Part shown: positions 7,951-16,528 of the stretch, piece after piece
How positions within the stretch are numbered: the stretch's first letter is position 1
How the letters are laid out: each line of letters starts with the position of its first letter
Source of the DNA: RGIG3102 sp964369975
Lineage (GTDB): Bacteria; Bacillota; Clostridia; Oscillospirales; Ruminococcaceae
DNA length: 64,000 bases
NCBI GenBank assembly: GCA_964369975.1
Contig: CAYJFZ010000002.1
Location: forward strand, 62,001-126,000
Direction of reading: 5' to 3'
Notes under the pieces: model-generated
Told to the model about the DNA's origin: nothing
The model's input: the letters and a program-made list of their open reading frames with translations, nothing else
Databases searched by the model: none
Program-made: the position numbers and the translations under genes

Positions 7951-9132
7951 ATGAATTTTAAAGAAAAAGCGCTCGCAATTCAAGACAAATTAGTTTCGTA
8001 CAGACGAAGCTTTCACTCTGAGCCTGAGGTATCTTTTGAGGAAGTAATGACCAACAAAAAGATAGTTGATTTTTTAAATGAAAATAATATTGAAATTCAA
8101 GAAGTAAAATCAGGTTATTCAGTAGTGGGAATAATTCGTGGTGCAAAACCAGGTAAGACAATAGGGCTTCGTGGTGACATTGATGCTCTACCTATGCCAG
8201 AGTTAAACGATAAGCCATATAAATCAAAGCACGAGGGTGTAATGCATGCCTGTGGTCACGATGCACATACAGCTATGCTGATGGGTACTGCTCTTTTATT
8301 AAATGAAGTAAAAGATGAACTGCAAGGTAATGTAAAATTATTCTTCCAAGCAGCGGAAGAACAAATCCCAGGTGGGGCTATTGGTATGATAAATGCAGGC
8401 TGTTTAGAAAATCCTAAAGTAGATGCAGTTACAGCTTTTCATGTAAACACTGGTATTGAATGTGGTAAAATCGAATTTGGTAAAGGTCCTATGCAAGCAG
8501 CACCTGATACCTTTAAAATAAATGTAATAGGAAAAGGCGGCCACGGCGCATATCCACATGCAACTTTAGATCCAATAGTAGTAGGCGCAAATTTAATTGT
8601 GGCTATTCAAAATATCGTTTCAAGATCAATTGACCCTTTACATTCAGCTGTTATTACAGTAGGTAGCTTTCATTCAGGCTCAAAAGAAAACATCATAGCT
8701 GATGATGCACAAATGCTCGGTACTATCCGCTCATTAGATAAAAATGTAAGAGAAAAACTACACAAAAGGCTAACAGAGGTTTGCGAGGGCGTAGAAAAAA
8801 CATTTGGTTGTAAAATAGAACTCGAAATTTTAAAAGGTTATCCTGTATTAATAAATGATAAAGACTTTGTTGATAACCATGTAAGCGATTCAATTATAAA
8901 AATAGTTGGCAGTGAAAATTATTCAACTAATAGAATAGCTACAATGGGCGGAGAAGACTTTGCATACTTTTTAGAAAATTGCCCAGGAGCTATGGGTGTG
9001 TTAGGAGCAGGTAATAAAGCTAAGGGTATAACAGTTGGCGGACATAATTCATTATTTGATATAGATGAAAATTGCTTATCAATAGGAACAGCAAGCCTTG
9101 CTCAAATAGCTTATGATTATTTAAATAAATAA
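7951..9132 (+). CDS. M20 family amidohydrolase (HipO/IAA-amino-acid hydrolase type)
   Basis: A zinc-dependent amidase of 393 residues that removes an acyl or amino-acid group from N-acyl amino acids. Metal ligands and catalytic residues are visible: Cys101 and His103 in HACGHDAH, Glu136/137 in QAAEEQ, the His164 region, and the C-terminal GGEDFAYF. The dimerisation domain lies between about 185 and 300. The substrate cannot be told from sequence (hippurate, acetyl-diaminopimelate or other N-acyl amino acids). Single gene with AAGGAG and its own terminator. Confidence 0.87.
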   Translation: MNFKEKALAIQDKLVSYRRSFHSEPEVSFEEVMTNKKIVDFLNENNIEIQEVKSGYSVVGIIRGAKPGKTIGLRGDIDALPMPELNDKPYKSKHEGVMHACGHDAHTAMLMGTALLLNEVKDELQGNVKLFFQAAEEQIPGGAIGMINAGCLENPKVDAVTAFHVNTGIECGKIEFGKGPMQAAPDTFKINVIGKGGHGAYPHATLDPIVVGANLIVAIQNIVSRSIDPLHSAVITVGSFHSGSKENIIADDAQMLGTIRSLDKNVREKLHKRLTEVCEGVEKTFGCKIELEILKGYPVLINDKDFVDNHVSDSIIKIVGSENYSTNRIATMGGEDFAYFLENCPGAMGVLGAGNKAKGITVGGHNSLFDIDENCLSIGTASLAQIAYDYLNK

Positions 9133-9140
9133 TAAAAAAT

Positions 9141-9174
9141 AAAACAGCTGAAAATCAGCTGTTTTACTTTTTTT
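9141..9174 (+). terminator. Rho-independent terminator
   Basis: AAAACAGCTGA and TCAGCTGTTTT with an AAA loop, followed by a T-rich tail. Ends the M20 gene. Confidence 0.9.
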
Positions 9175-9191
9175 ATAAATTGTGGTAGTAT
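9163..9191 (+). promoter_or_regulatory. Probable promoter of the B12/radical SAM gene
   Basis: TTTACT and TAGTAT with a 17-base spacer, partly overlapping the preceding terminator. Confidence 0.45.
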
Positions 9192-9218
9192 ATCCATATT
9201 GACTTTAAGGAGAGATAT

Positions 9219-10880
9219 ATGAAAATAGCACTCGTTAGTATAAACTCAAAATACATACATTCCTCTTTAGGGGTATGGTATTTATATGCAGCGGCAAAAA
9301 AAATAAATACAAATCATGATATACAAATTATAGAAGCTACTATCAATCAAAATCCAAACGACTTAATTGATGAAATTTTAAGTCAAGGTTTTGATGTTGT
9401 AGGCTTTTCAAGTTATATTTGGAACATAGATTTTATTCATAAAACAGCACAGGTAATAAAGCAATTATCTAATAAAACTAAAATATTTTTAGGTGGGCCT
9501 GAGGCAAGCTATGATTCTATTGAGCTTATAAAAAAGCCGTATATTGATTTTATTATTAAAAACGAGGGCGAAAAGGCATTTATGCACCTGTTAGAAAATG
9601 ATTTTAATACAAAAGAAAATGAAATAATTTTTATGGGCATGACTGAATATATCAACCCTTACACAGATGAGTATTTTGCCGCTTTAAATGGAAGAATAGC
9701 CTATGTGGAAACGAGTAGAGGCTGTCCGTTTAGCTGTAGTTTTTGTCTATCGGGGATAGATGAAACAGTACGCTTTTTTGAATTCAATGAAAGTATGCAA
9801 AATATAATAAAACTTGCAAATTCTAATGTTCAGACAATAAAATTTGTCGATAGAACATTTAATTGTAACGATAAAAGAGCCTTAGAAATTTTTAAATTTA
9901 TACTAAATGAATATGAAAATAATAATATACCAAAAGATATAGTTTTTCATTTTGAGGTAGAAGCTGAGCTATTTTCAAAAGAAACTTTAGAATTTTTAAA
10001 AACTGTGCCTGTTGGCTTATTTCAATTTGAAGCAGGTCTTCAAAGTTTTAATCCAAAAACTCTAAAAGCTACAAGAAGAAATGAAAAAATAGAAAAGCTT
10101 GTATATAACTTAAAAGAAATAGCCAAAATGAAAAATATACATCTTCACATAGATTTAATTGCAGGCCTGCCTTTTGAAGATTATGAGAGTTTTAAAAGTG
10201 GATTTAACTTAGCTTATGAAATAAAATCCGATGTAATACAATTAGGTTTTTTAAAACTATTAAAAGGCTCACATTTAAAAACACAAGAAAAAGAGCACGA
10301 ATTTATAACTCAAGAATATTCACCATATCAAGTGATGCAGACAAAGTATATATCTTATAATGAATTATCAAAATTACAATTAGTAGAAGATGTAACTGAA
10401 AGGCTTTTAAACTCTCAAAGATATGTATATACTTTGCAATATTTATTAAATACTTTAAATTATACCCCCTTTGATTTATTTTTTATTTTTAGTGAAGAAG
10501 TAAAAAGGCTTAAGATAAAAAATCCGTCTTTAGATTTATATTCTAAAACCTTATATGAGTTTTTTATTAATTTTAATGAAGTGGATAAAGATGTTTTAAG
10601 AGATACTTTAGCAAAAGATTTTATCCTAACAAATAAAACAGGAAAATTGCCAAAGTTTTTGCATGTATTTGATGATAGATTAAAAACAATTTCAAACTTT
10701 GTAAAAACAAACGATAAGTTCAATAAAGAAATGCAGGCGAAAATGAAGGCAGCCAATATAGGCATAGCAATATTGTACACTGAAAACAAGGTAATATTAG
10801 CTGACTATACAAAGAAAAATCCAGTTAAAAACTATTATGAGTATACTATTTTTGATATGGATGTATTTTATAGTGAATAA
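9219..10880 (+). CDS. Cobalamin-binding radical SAM protein (DUF4080 type)
   Basis: 553 residues. Residues 1-130 resemble a B12-binding Rossmann domain. The radical SAM core starts at about 160 with GCPFSCSFC (Cys169, 173, 176), which binds the [4Fe-4S] cluster that cleaves S-adenosylmethionine. The C-terminal third matches the layout of the DUF4080 extension. Class B radical SAM enzymes usually methylate or rearrange; the substrate of this group is unknown. It is monocistronic and starts after AAGGAGAG. Confidence 0.83.
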   Translation: MKIALVSINSKYIHSSLGVWYLYAAAKKINTNHDIQIIEATINQNPNDLIDEILSQGFDVVGFSSYIWNIDFIHKTAQVIKQLSNKTKIFLGGPEASYDSIELIKKPYIDFIIKNEGEKAFMHLLENDFNTKENEIIFMGMTEYINPYTDEYFAALNGRIAYVETSRGCPFSCSFCLSGIDETVRFFEFNESMQNIIKLANSNVQTIKFVDRTFNCNDKRALEIFKFILNEYENNNIPKDIVFHFEVEAELFSKETLEFLKTVPVGLFQFEAGLQSFNPKTLKATRRNEKIEKLVYNLKEIAKMKNIHLHIDLIAGLPFEDYESFKSGFNLAYEIKSDVIQLGFLKLLKGSHLKTQEKEHEFITQEYSPYQVMQTKYISYNELSKLQLVEDVTERLLNSQRYVYTLQYLLNTLNYTPFDLFFIFSEEVKRLKIKNPSLDLYSKTLYEFFINFNEVDKDVLRDTLAKDFILTNKTGKLPKFLHVFDDRLKTISNFVKTNDKFNKEMQAKMKAANIGIAILYTENKVILADYTKKNPVKNYYEYTIFDMDVFYSE

Positions 10881-10984
10881 TTATTTTGCTTGCTTTAATT
10901 AAAGAATAGTGATACTATAATACAGGATATATTTTAAATGTAATTATTAAATAATATAATATAAAAAATAAAGGAGACTACAGT

Positions 10985-11818
10985 ATGAAAATTATTGCAG
11001 ATTCAACTTGTGATATAAATGCACAAGACGAGAAATTATTAAATATTAGAACAATACCCCTACAAGTAACATTTGGAGATAAAAGCTATAAGGATATAGT
11101 AGAAATTTCAAAAAGAGAGTTTTTTGAAAAATTAGAAACTTCAGAGGTTTTACCTGTAACAAGTCAGCCAACACCAGACTTATTTGCAGAAGTTTTTAAA
11201 GAGTATAAAGAATTAGATGAAGAAGTTATACTTATAACTTTAGCGAGTAAATTAAGCGGTACACACCAATCAGCCGTTATCGCAAAAGAAATGGTTGATT
11301 ACGATAAAATATATATAGTTGACTCAGCTACAGCTACTTCAGGAAGTGGGATTTTAGTGCGTCTTGCTTGCGCTTTAAGAGATGAAGGCAAATCAGCTAA
11401 AGAAATCTATGAAATTTTAGAAGCTAAAAAAGAAAAAGCAAACTTAATAGCTATGGTTGATACATTAAAATATCTAATTAAAGGCGGTAGAGTTTCAAAA
11501 GCTGCTGGCGCAATAGGTGGTATATTAAATGTAAAGCCTATTATAGCTGTTAAAGATGGCGAAGTATTAACTATAAATAAAGTAAGAGGTAAAACAGGCG
11601 GCTACAACGAGCTTATTAATCAATTTAAAAGTAAAAATGTAGATACAGATTTGCCGATAACTCTTCTTCATGCAAATGATGAGCAAGCAATGGAAGATTT
11701 AGAAGAATTATTAATAGAAAATGGTATAAAATATAACTGGTCTTATGATGAAGTAGGAAGTGTTATAGGCACTCACGCAGGCCCTGGCTGTGTTGGTATA
11801 GCATTTTTTGAAAAATAA
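10985..11818 (+). CDS. DegV family fatty-acid-binding protein
   Basis: 277 residues. DegV/FakB proteins hold a fatty acid for phosphorylation by FakA. Family marks include the N-terminal IIADSTCDI, TSQPTPDLF, the LASKLSGTHQSA loop, DTLKYLIKGGRVSKA and the end HAGPGCVGIAF. AAGGAG precedes the ATG, with a TATAAT -10 box at 10916-10921. A fakA gene is not in the window, so assignment as FakB is inferred from the family. Confidence 0.9.
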   Translation: MKIIADSTCDINAQDEKLLNIRTIPLQVTFGDKSYKDIVEISKREFFEKLETSEVLPVTSQPTPDLFAEVFKEYKELDEEVILITLASKLSGTHQSAVIAKEMVDYDKIYIVDSATATSGSGILVRLACALRDEGKSAKEIYEILEAKKEKANLIAMVDTLKYLIKGGRVSKAAGAIGGILNVKPIIAVKDGEVLTINKVRGKTGGYNELINQFKSKNVDTDLPITLLHANDEQAMEDLEELLIENGIKYNWSYDEVGSVIGTHAGPGCVGIAFFEK

Positions 11819-11851
11819 TTTCTCATCAATAAATTTTATAAAAAGTATATT

Positions 11852-11888
11852 TTACAAGGTCGTTAGAATTATAATGACCTTGTTTTTA
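11852..11888 (+). terminator. Rho-independent terminator of the DegV gene
   Basis: CAAGGTCGTTA and TAATGACCTTG pair (one G-U) around a GAATTA loop, then TTTTT. Confidence 0.88.
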
Positions 11889-11917
11889 TATTTTAGCAAT
11901 AGAGAAGATAATATTTA

Positions 11918-11947
11918 TTGACTACAATATAAATAATATGGTATTAT
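11918..11947 (+). promoter_or_regulatory. Promoter of hisS-aspS
   Basis: TTGACT and TATTAT separated by 18 bases. No T-box leader is present in the short stretch before hisS. Confidence 0.6.
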
Positions 11948-11981
11948 AAAATATAAATAATAAATTTAAAGGAGAAAGAGT

Positions 11982-13244
11982 ATGGCTGAAAAAATAGTCG
12001 CACCAAGAGGGACTAAAGATGTCCTAATTAAAGATAGCTACAAATGGATAGCTTTAGAAGACAAGTTAAGAAAAATAGTAAACCAATACAATTTTAAAGA
12101 AATAAGAGTGCCTACTTTTGAGCATACTGAGCTTTTCTTACGAGGAGTAGGGGATACTACTGATATAGTGAATAAAGAAATGTATACTTTCTTAGATAAA
12201 GGTGGAAGAAGCATCACTCTGCGCCCTGAAGGTACAGCAGGTACTGTAAGAAGTATCATTGAGAATGGCGAATTAAACGAAGGCCTACCTTACAAAGCAT
12301 ATTATCTGCAAAGTTTTTTCAGATACGAAAAACCACAGGCGGGAAGACTAAGAGAATTCCACCAAATAGGTATTGAACTTGCAGGTGCACATGATTTTAC
12401 AGCAGATGCAGAAGTTATCCTAACAGGTGGCAAAATTCTAAAAGACTTAGGTATATACGATATAGATTTATTTATTAATTCTATCGGCTGCCCTAATTGT
12501 AGACCTGAGTACTTAAAAAAATTAAAAGAATACTTTAGTGATAAAAAAGATAATTTATGTAAAGACTGTCAAGAAAGGTATGAGAAAAATCCACTAAGAC
12601 TCCTTGACTGTAAAGAAGAAAAATGCAGACAAATAAATAAAGATGCCCCTTTAAGTATTGATAATTTATGCACAGAGTGTAGTGAACATTTTGAGGGTGT
12701 AAAATCTATACTTGATAAAACAGGGCTTGAATATCAAATAAATCCTAAAATAGTAAGGGGACTTGATTACTACACTAAAACTGTTTTTGAATTCATCTAT
12801 AACGGCATAGGTTCACAAGGAACAGTTTGTGGTGGCGGCAGATACGATGGCTTATTTGAAGAAATCGGAGCAAGCCCTACTCCAAGTGTCGGATTTGGTA
12901 TGGGTATTGAAAGATTACTTATGGTGCTTGAAGCTGAAAAAATATCAATAGGCGAGGATATAAAAGTTGATGTTTTCTTTAGCAATGTTGGCCCTGATAC
13001 CAAAATTGATGCCTTTGCTTTAGCCCAAAAAGCAAGAGATGAAGGCCTTAATGCTTTAAGTGATTTAATGAATAGAAGCCTAAAAGCGCAAATGAAGTAT
13101 GCTAATAAAATAAATGCAAAATACTCAGTAGTTTTAGGTGATAACGAAATCAAAGAAAATAAAGCTATTGCAAAAAATATGTTTACAAAAGAAGAAAAAG
13201 AAATAAATTTAGATAAAGAAATAAAAAGTCAATTAGATTTTTAA
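11982..13244 (+). CDS. hisS: Histidyl-tRNA synthetase
   Basis: Class II synthetase of 420 residues that charges tRNA-His. It shows motif 2 (FRYEKPQAGRLREFHQIG), the HisRS signatures LRPEGTAGTVR and GLDYYTKTVFEF, and motif 3 (GMGIERLLM). A cysteine-rich insert (CPNC, CKDC, CTEC, about 170-240) is the type often seen in Clostridia. The anticodon-binding domain is C-terminal. AAGGAG precedes the ATG; aspS follows after 12 bases, the usual Firmicute pairing. Confidence 0.96.
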   Translation: MAEKIVAPRGTKDVLIKDSYKWIALEDKLRKIVNQYNFKEIRVPTFEHTELFLRGVGDTTDIVNKEMYTFLDKGGRSITLRPEGTAGTVRSIIENGELNEGLPYKAYYLQSFFRYEKPQAGRLREFHQIGIELAGAHDFTADAEVILTGGKILKDLGIYDIDLFINSIGCPNCRPEYLKKLKEYFSDKKDNLCKDCQERYEKNPLRLLDCKEEKCRQINKDAPLSIDNLCTECSEHFEGVKSILDKTGLEYQINPKIVRGLDYYTKTVFEFIYNGIGSQGTVCGGGRYDGLFEEIGASPTPSVGFGMGIERLLMVLEAEKISIGEDIKVDVFFSNVGPDTKIDAFALAQKARDEGLNALSDLMNRSLKAQMKYANKINAKYSVVLGDNEIKENKAIAKNMFTKEEKEINLDKEIKSQLDF

Positions 13245-13256
13245 TAGGAGAAAATT

Positions 13257-15032
13257 ATGGATAAAATGGAGAATATGCGAAGAACCCATTATTCAGTTAG
13301 AATTAATGAGGCTATGGTAAATGAAGAAGTAATAGTAGCCGGCTACATTGCAAAAAATAGAGACTTAGGCGCTGTTGTATTTTGTGATTTAAGAGATCCA
13401 AAAGGTATAATCCAGTTAAGTTTTCCGGAAGATACTAAGGCTGACTTATTAGAAAAAGCAAAACAGCTAAGAGGCGAATTTGTTGTAATGGCTAAAGGAA
13501 TAGTAGCTTTAAGAGAAAATAAAAATCCAAATTTAGTCACTGGTGCTATCGAAATAAAAGTAACAGAGTTAAAAATACTTTCAAAAGCACAAACAACACC
13601 TTTTGAAATAAAAGATGATGTAAATGTAAATGAAGAATTAAGATTAAAATATAGGTACCTTGATTTAAGAAGAGGTGTTTCTCACTCTCCATTAGTGCTT
13701 CGCCATAAAATAGCAAAGGTTACTCGTGACTATTTTGATGCTAACGATTTTATTGACATAGAAACTCCTATCTTAGTTAAATCAACTCCGGAAGGCGCAA
13801 GGGACTATATAGTACCTTCTCGTGTCCAACAAGGCAGATTTTTTGCCCTGCCTCAAAGCCCACAGCTTTATAAACAGCTTTTAATGCTTTCAGGTTTTGA
13901 TAGATATGTACAAATAGCAAAATGCTTTAGAGATGAAGATTTAAGGGCAGACAGACAGCCAGAATTTACTCAAATAGATGTAGAGATGGCGTATGTTGAT
14001 GAAATTGATGTGCAGACAATGAACGAGGGCTATGTTAAAAAAGTGTTTAAAGACATTTTAGATGTAGATATAAAAACACCTTTTGATAGAATGACTTATA
14101 AACAAGCTATGGAAGACTATGGCTCAGACAAACCTGATACTCGCTTTGATATGAAGCTTTCTAATTTGACTGATTTGTTAAAAAATACAGAATTTGCAGT
14201 ATTTAAAAATGCTATTGATAATAAAGGTAGTGTAAGAGGTATAGTAGCAAAAAATTTAGCTGATAAACTAACAAGAAAAGAAATCGATAAATTAGTTGAA
14301 GTAGCAAAAACTTATGGTGCAAAAGGTCTTGCTTACACTCGCCTAACTGCAGAAAGCGAAACTTCAAGCTATGAAAAATTCTTATCTGAAAAAGAAATCA
14401 AAGATATAAGAAACACTTTAAAAGCAAACACAGGCGATGTTATTTTCTTAGTAGCAAGTGAAGAAGAAAGTGTAGTATTTGCTTCTTTAGGTGCACTTCG
14501 TTTACACATAGCTAAAAAGTTTGAGTTATATGATAAAGAAAAATATAACTTTTTATGGGTTACTGACTTTCCATTATTTGAATTTGATAAAGAAGAAAAT
14601 AGATATGTTTCAGTTCACCACCCATTCACAATGCCAAAAGAAGAAGATATACCACTTGTAAAAACAAACCCAGGTGCATGTAGAGCGAAGGCTTATGACA
14701 TGGTATTAAATGGCGTTGAGTTAGGCGGGGGCTCCATAAGAATTTCAGATCCTGAACTACAAAAACAGATGTTTGAAATCTTAGGATTTAGTGAAGAAAG
14801 AATGCAAAATAGTTTCGGCTTTTTAATTGAAGCGTATAGATACGGAGCACCACCACACGGCGGTATGGCTTATGGCTTTGATAGGCTGTGTATGATAATG
14901 GCAAACAGAGACTCAATAAGAGATGTTATCGCCTTTCCAAAAGTTCAAAATGCGGGAGAAATCATGACAGGCTCACCTGATGTAGTACTACAAAATCAAC
15001 TTGATGAATTAAGTATTGATTTAATAAGATAA
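13257..15032 (+). CDS. aspS: Aspartyl-tRNA synthetase
   Basis: Class II synthetase, 591 residues. An N-terminal OB-fold anticodon domain (about 1-110) is followed by the class II core with YRYLDLRR, FRDEDLRADRQPEFTQID (motif 2), the bacterial GAD insertion (about 290-420) and motif 3 (GFDRLCM). It is transcribed with hisS and starts after AGGAG. Two Met codons lie close together; the first has better spacing to the ribosome site. Confidence 0.96.
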   Translation: MDKMENMRRTHYSVRINEAMVNEEVIVAGYIAKNRDLGAVVFCDLRDPKGIIQLSFPEDTKADLLEKAKQLRGEFVVMAKGIVALRENKNPNLVTGAIEIKVTELKILSKAQTTPFEIKDDVNVNEELRLKYRYLDLRRGVSHSPLVLRHKIAKVTRDYFDANDFIDIETPILVKSTPEGARDYIVPSRVQQGRFFALPQSPQLYKQLLMLSGFDRYVQIAKCFRDEDLRADRQPEFTQIDVEMAYVDEIDVQTMNEGYVKKVFKDILDVDIKTPFDRMTYKQAMEDYGSDKPDTRFDMKLSNLTDLLKNTEFAVFKNAIDNKGSVRGIVAKNLADKLTRKEIDKLVEVAKTYGAKGLAYTRLTAESETSSYEKFLSEKEIKDIRNTLKANTGDVIFLVASEEESVVFASLGALRLHIAKKFELYDKEKYNFLWVTDFPLFEFDKEENRYVSVHHPFTMPKEEDIPLVKTNPGACRAKAYDMVLNGVELGGGSIRISDPELQKQMFEILGFSEERMQNSFGFLIEAYRYGAPPHGGMAYGFDRLCMIMANRDSIRDVIAFPKVQNAGEIMTGSPDVVLQNQLDELSIDLIR

Positions 15033-15086
15033 TAGTAGTATAATATAGTATATAAGAAATATGATTGTTTTAGGAGGCACTTTACT

Positions 15087-15239
15087 ATGTACACTTTTTT
15101 ATGTGATTTATGTTCAACAACAGCTCAGCTTTCACAACACAATAACTGGATTGGATATGTAGGTTTTGCTATTGTTGTAGTTATGATTATTCAAGACCAA
15201 TACAGAAAAAACAAAGCAAAAAAGAATAAAGAAAATTAA
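15087..15239 (+). CDS. Small single-span membrane protein, 50 aa, unknown
   Basis: A 50-codon frame with a strong TTTTAGGAGGCAC ribosome site and its own terminator. An N-terminal CDLC motif precedes one membrane helix (WIGYVGFAIVVVMII), followed by a lysine-rich tail (KNKAKKNKEN), which puts the tail inside the cell. It lies 54 bases after aspS and may be on the same transcript. The function is unknown, and it could be missed by length cut-offs. Confidence 0.72.
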   Translation: MYTFLCDLCSTTAQLSQHNNWIGYVGFAIVVVMIIQDQYRKNKAKKNKEN

Positions 15240-15242
15240 TTT

Positions 15243-15272
15243 TAAAAAGCGGTATTTATTATCGCTTTTTTT
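15243..15272 (+). terminator. Rho-independent terminator
   Basis: AAAAAGCGGTA pairs with TATCGCTTTTT (one G-U), followed by Ts. Ends the aspS/small-protein transcript. Confidence 0.87.
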
Positions 15273-15274
15273 GA

Positions 15275-15304
15275 TTTACAAGATATTGACTACTATGGTA
15301 TAAT
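15275..15304 (+). promoter_or_regulatory. Promoter of the Crp/Fnr regulator gene
   Basis: TTTACA (15275-15280) and TATAAT (15299-15304) with an 18-base spacer. Confidence 0.55.
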
Positions 15305-15354
15305 ATGTATGAAGATAAATTAATTAAAGGTCAGTATGAAAAGTGGGGTAAATT

Positions 15355-16032
15355 ATGGATAAAAGACAACGAATTGATTTTTTATTAAAGCAACATGAAT
15401 GCTTTAATAAAGTAGATGATACAACCCTTGATTACATTGGTGATAATACAATGTATAAATCTTTTGATGCAAAGCAAAATATACATAGTGCAGATACAGA
15501 GTGTGTGGGCGTTATGTTTTTAGTTTCAGGTAAATTGAGAGTGTATATAATGTCAGAAGATGGAAAAGAAGTAACTCTTTATAGAGTTTCCGCAGGAGAA
15601 GTGTGTATATTAACAGCCTCTTGTGTTTTATCAGAGATAACCTTTGATGTTTATGTTGATGCTGAAGAAGATAGCGAGGCTGTTGTTTTAAATTCTTTTG
15701 CTTTTTCTAAGTTGATTGATGATAATATCTATATAGAAAACTTTTCAAATAAAATAAAGGCATTAAGATTTTCAGATGTAATGTGGACTATGCAACAAAT
15801 TTTATTTTATAGTTTTGATAAACGCCTTGCAATCTTCTTATATGAAGAATTAATAGAAAGTGGCAATGAAATTTATTATTCTCATATGGATATAGCAAAG
15901 TATTTAGGCTCAGCAAGAGAAGTAGTTTCAAGAATGCTTAAATATTTTGAGCATGAGGGGATATTAACTGTATCAAGAAAAAGAATAGAAATTATAGATA
16001 AAAAGAAATTACTTGAAAGAGTGCAGTCTTAA
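15355..16032 (+). CDS. Crp/Fnr family transcriptional regulator
   Basis: 225 residues. An N-terminal cNMP-like beta barrel (about 20-140; GKLRVYIMSEDGKEVTLYRV) is followed by a dimer helix and a C-terminal winged helix (SHMDIAKYLGSAREVVSRML). Cysteines in the barrel (GEVCILTASCVLS) recall redox-responsive members, but there is no FNR-type N-terminal cysteine set. The neighbour is trxA, and a palindrome sits in the trxA promoter, so control of thioredoxin is plausible. The effector is unknown. Confidence 0.87.
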   Translation: MDKRQRIDFLLKQHECFNKVDDTTLDYIGDNTMYKSFDAKQNIHSADTECVGVMFLVSGKLRVYIMSEDGKEVTLYRVSAGEVCILTASCVLSEITFDVYVDAEEDSEAVVLNSFAFSKLIDDNIYIENFSNKIKALRFSDVMWTMQQILFYSFDKRLAIFLYEELIESGNEIYYSHMDIAKYLGSAREVVSRMLKYFEHEGILTVSRKRIEIIDKKKLLERVQS

Positions 16033-16037
16033 ATTAA

Positions 16038-16078
16038 GTGATTAAATCACAGTGAAATAAAGCGATATGTGATATGAT
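16038..16078 (+). promoter_or_regulatory. trxA promoter with a candidate Crp/Fnr operator
   Basis: The 13-base perfect palindrome GTGATTAAATCAC (16038-16050) lies upstream of a -10 box TATGAT (16073-16078); no good -35 box is visible. The palindrome centre lies about 41 bases before the expected transcription start, the classic class II activator position for Crp/Fnr proteins. Confidence 0.55.
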
Positions 16079-16115
16079 TTAAGCATAAAATAAATTACAA
16101 AAGGAGACTTTTATT

Positions 16116-16430
16116 ATGAGCATGCAAATTACAAAAGACAATTTTCAAAGCGAAGTATTAGACAGCGATTTACCAGTATTAATAGATTTTTGGGCACCTT
16201 GGTGTGGACCTTGTAAAATGGTAGGACCAATAGTTGATGAATTAGCACAAGAATTTGAAGGTAAAGTAAAAGTAGGCAAAATCAATGTTGATGATGAGCA
16301 AGAATTAGCACAAAAATATGGCGTTATGAGTATTCCTACTTTAATCGTATTTAATAAAGGCGATGAAGATTCACGCACAGTTGGCTTTAAACCTAAAGCT
16401 CAATTAGCAGAATTATTAAATAAATTTTAA
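16116..16430 (+). CDS. trxA: Thioredoxin
   Basis: 104 residues, the standard length. It has the WCGPCK redox site (Cys30, Cys33) and the cis-proline region SIPTL. It reduces protein disulfides in the cytoplasm. It starts after AAAAGGAGAC and has its own terminator. The weak -35 region and upstream palindrome suggest activated expression by the neighbouring Crp/Fnr regulator. No thioredoxin reductase gene is nearby. Confidence 0.95.
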   Translation: MSMQITKDNFQSEVLDSDLPVLIDFWAPWCGPCKMVGPIVDELAQEFEGKVKVGKINVDDEQELAQKYGVMSIPTLIVFNKGDEDSRTVGFKPKAQLAELLNKF

Positions 16431-16439
16431 TTTTTAGAA

Positions 16440-16473
16440 TAAAAACTTGATTTTATCAAGTTTTTATTTTTTT
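16440..16473 (+). terminator. Rho-independent terminator of trxA
   Basis: AAAAACTTGA and TCAAGTTTTT around a TTTTA loop, then a T tract. Confidence 0.9.
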
Positions 16474-16500
16474 GCTTTAATAGTAAATATATGCTATAAT
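16472..16500 (+). promoter_or_regulatory. Promoter of the lipoprotein phosphoesterase gene
   Basis: TTGCTT and TATAAT with a 17-base spacer. Confidence 0.55.
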
Positions 16501-16528
16501 ATGCTTACTTTTTAAAATGGAGAATTAT

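Noticed and set aside
11883..11981. T-box leader for hisS-aspS
   Set aside because: The stretch is short and lacks specifier-loop and T-box consensus; only a promoter is seen. The gap before metG is likewise too short.
15286..15304. TTGACT next to TATAAT as promoter of the Crp/Fnr gene
   Set aside because: Spacing is only 7 bases; TTTACA 18 bases upstream of TATAAT is a better -35 box.
16517..16528. Upstream ATG for the phosphoesterase lipoprotein
   Set aside because: It overlaps the GGAG ribosome site that serves the ATG at 16529, which also gives a clean signal peptide.
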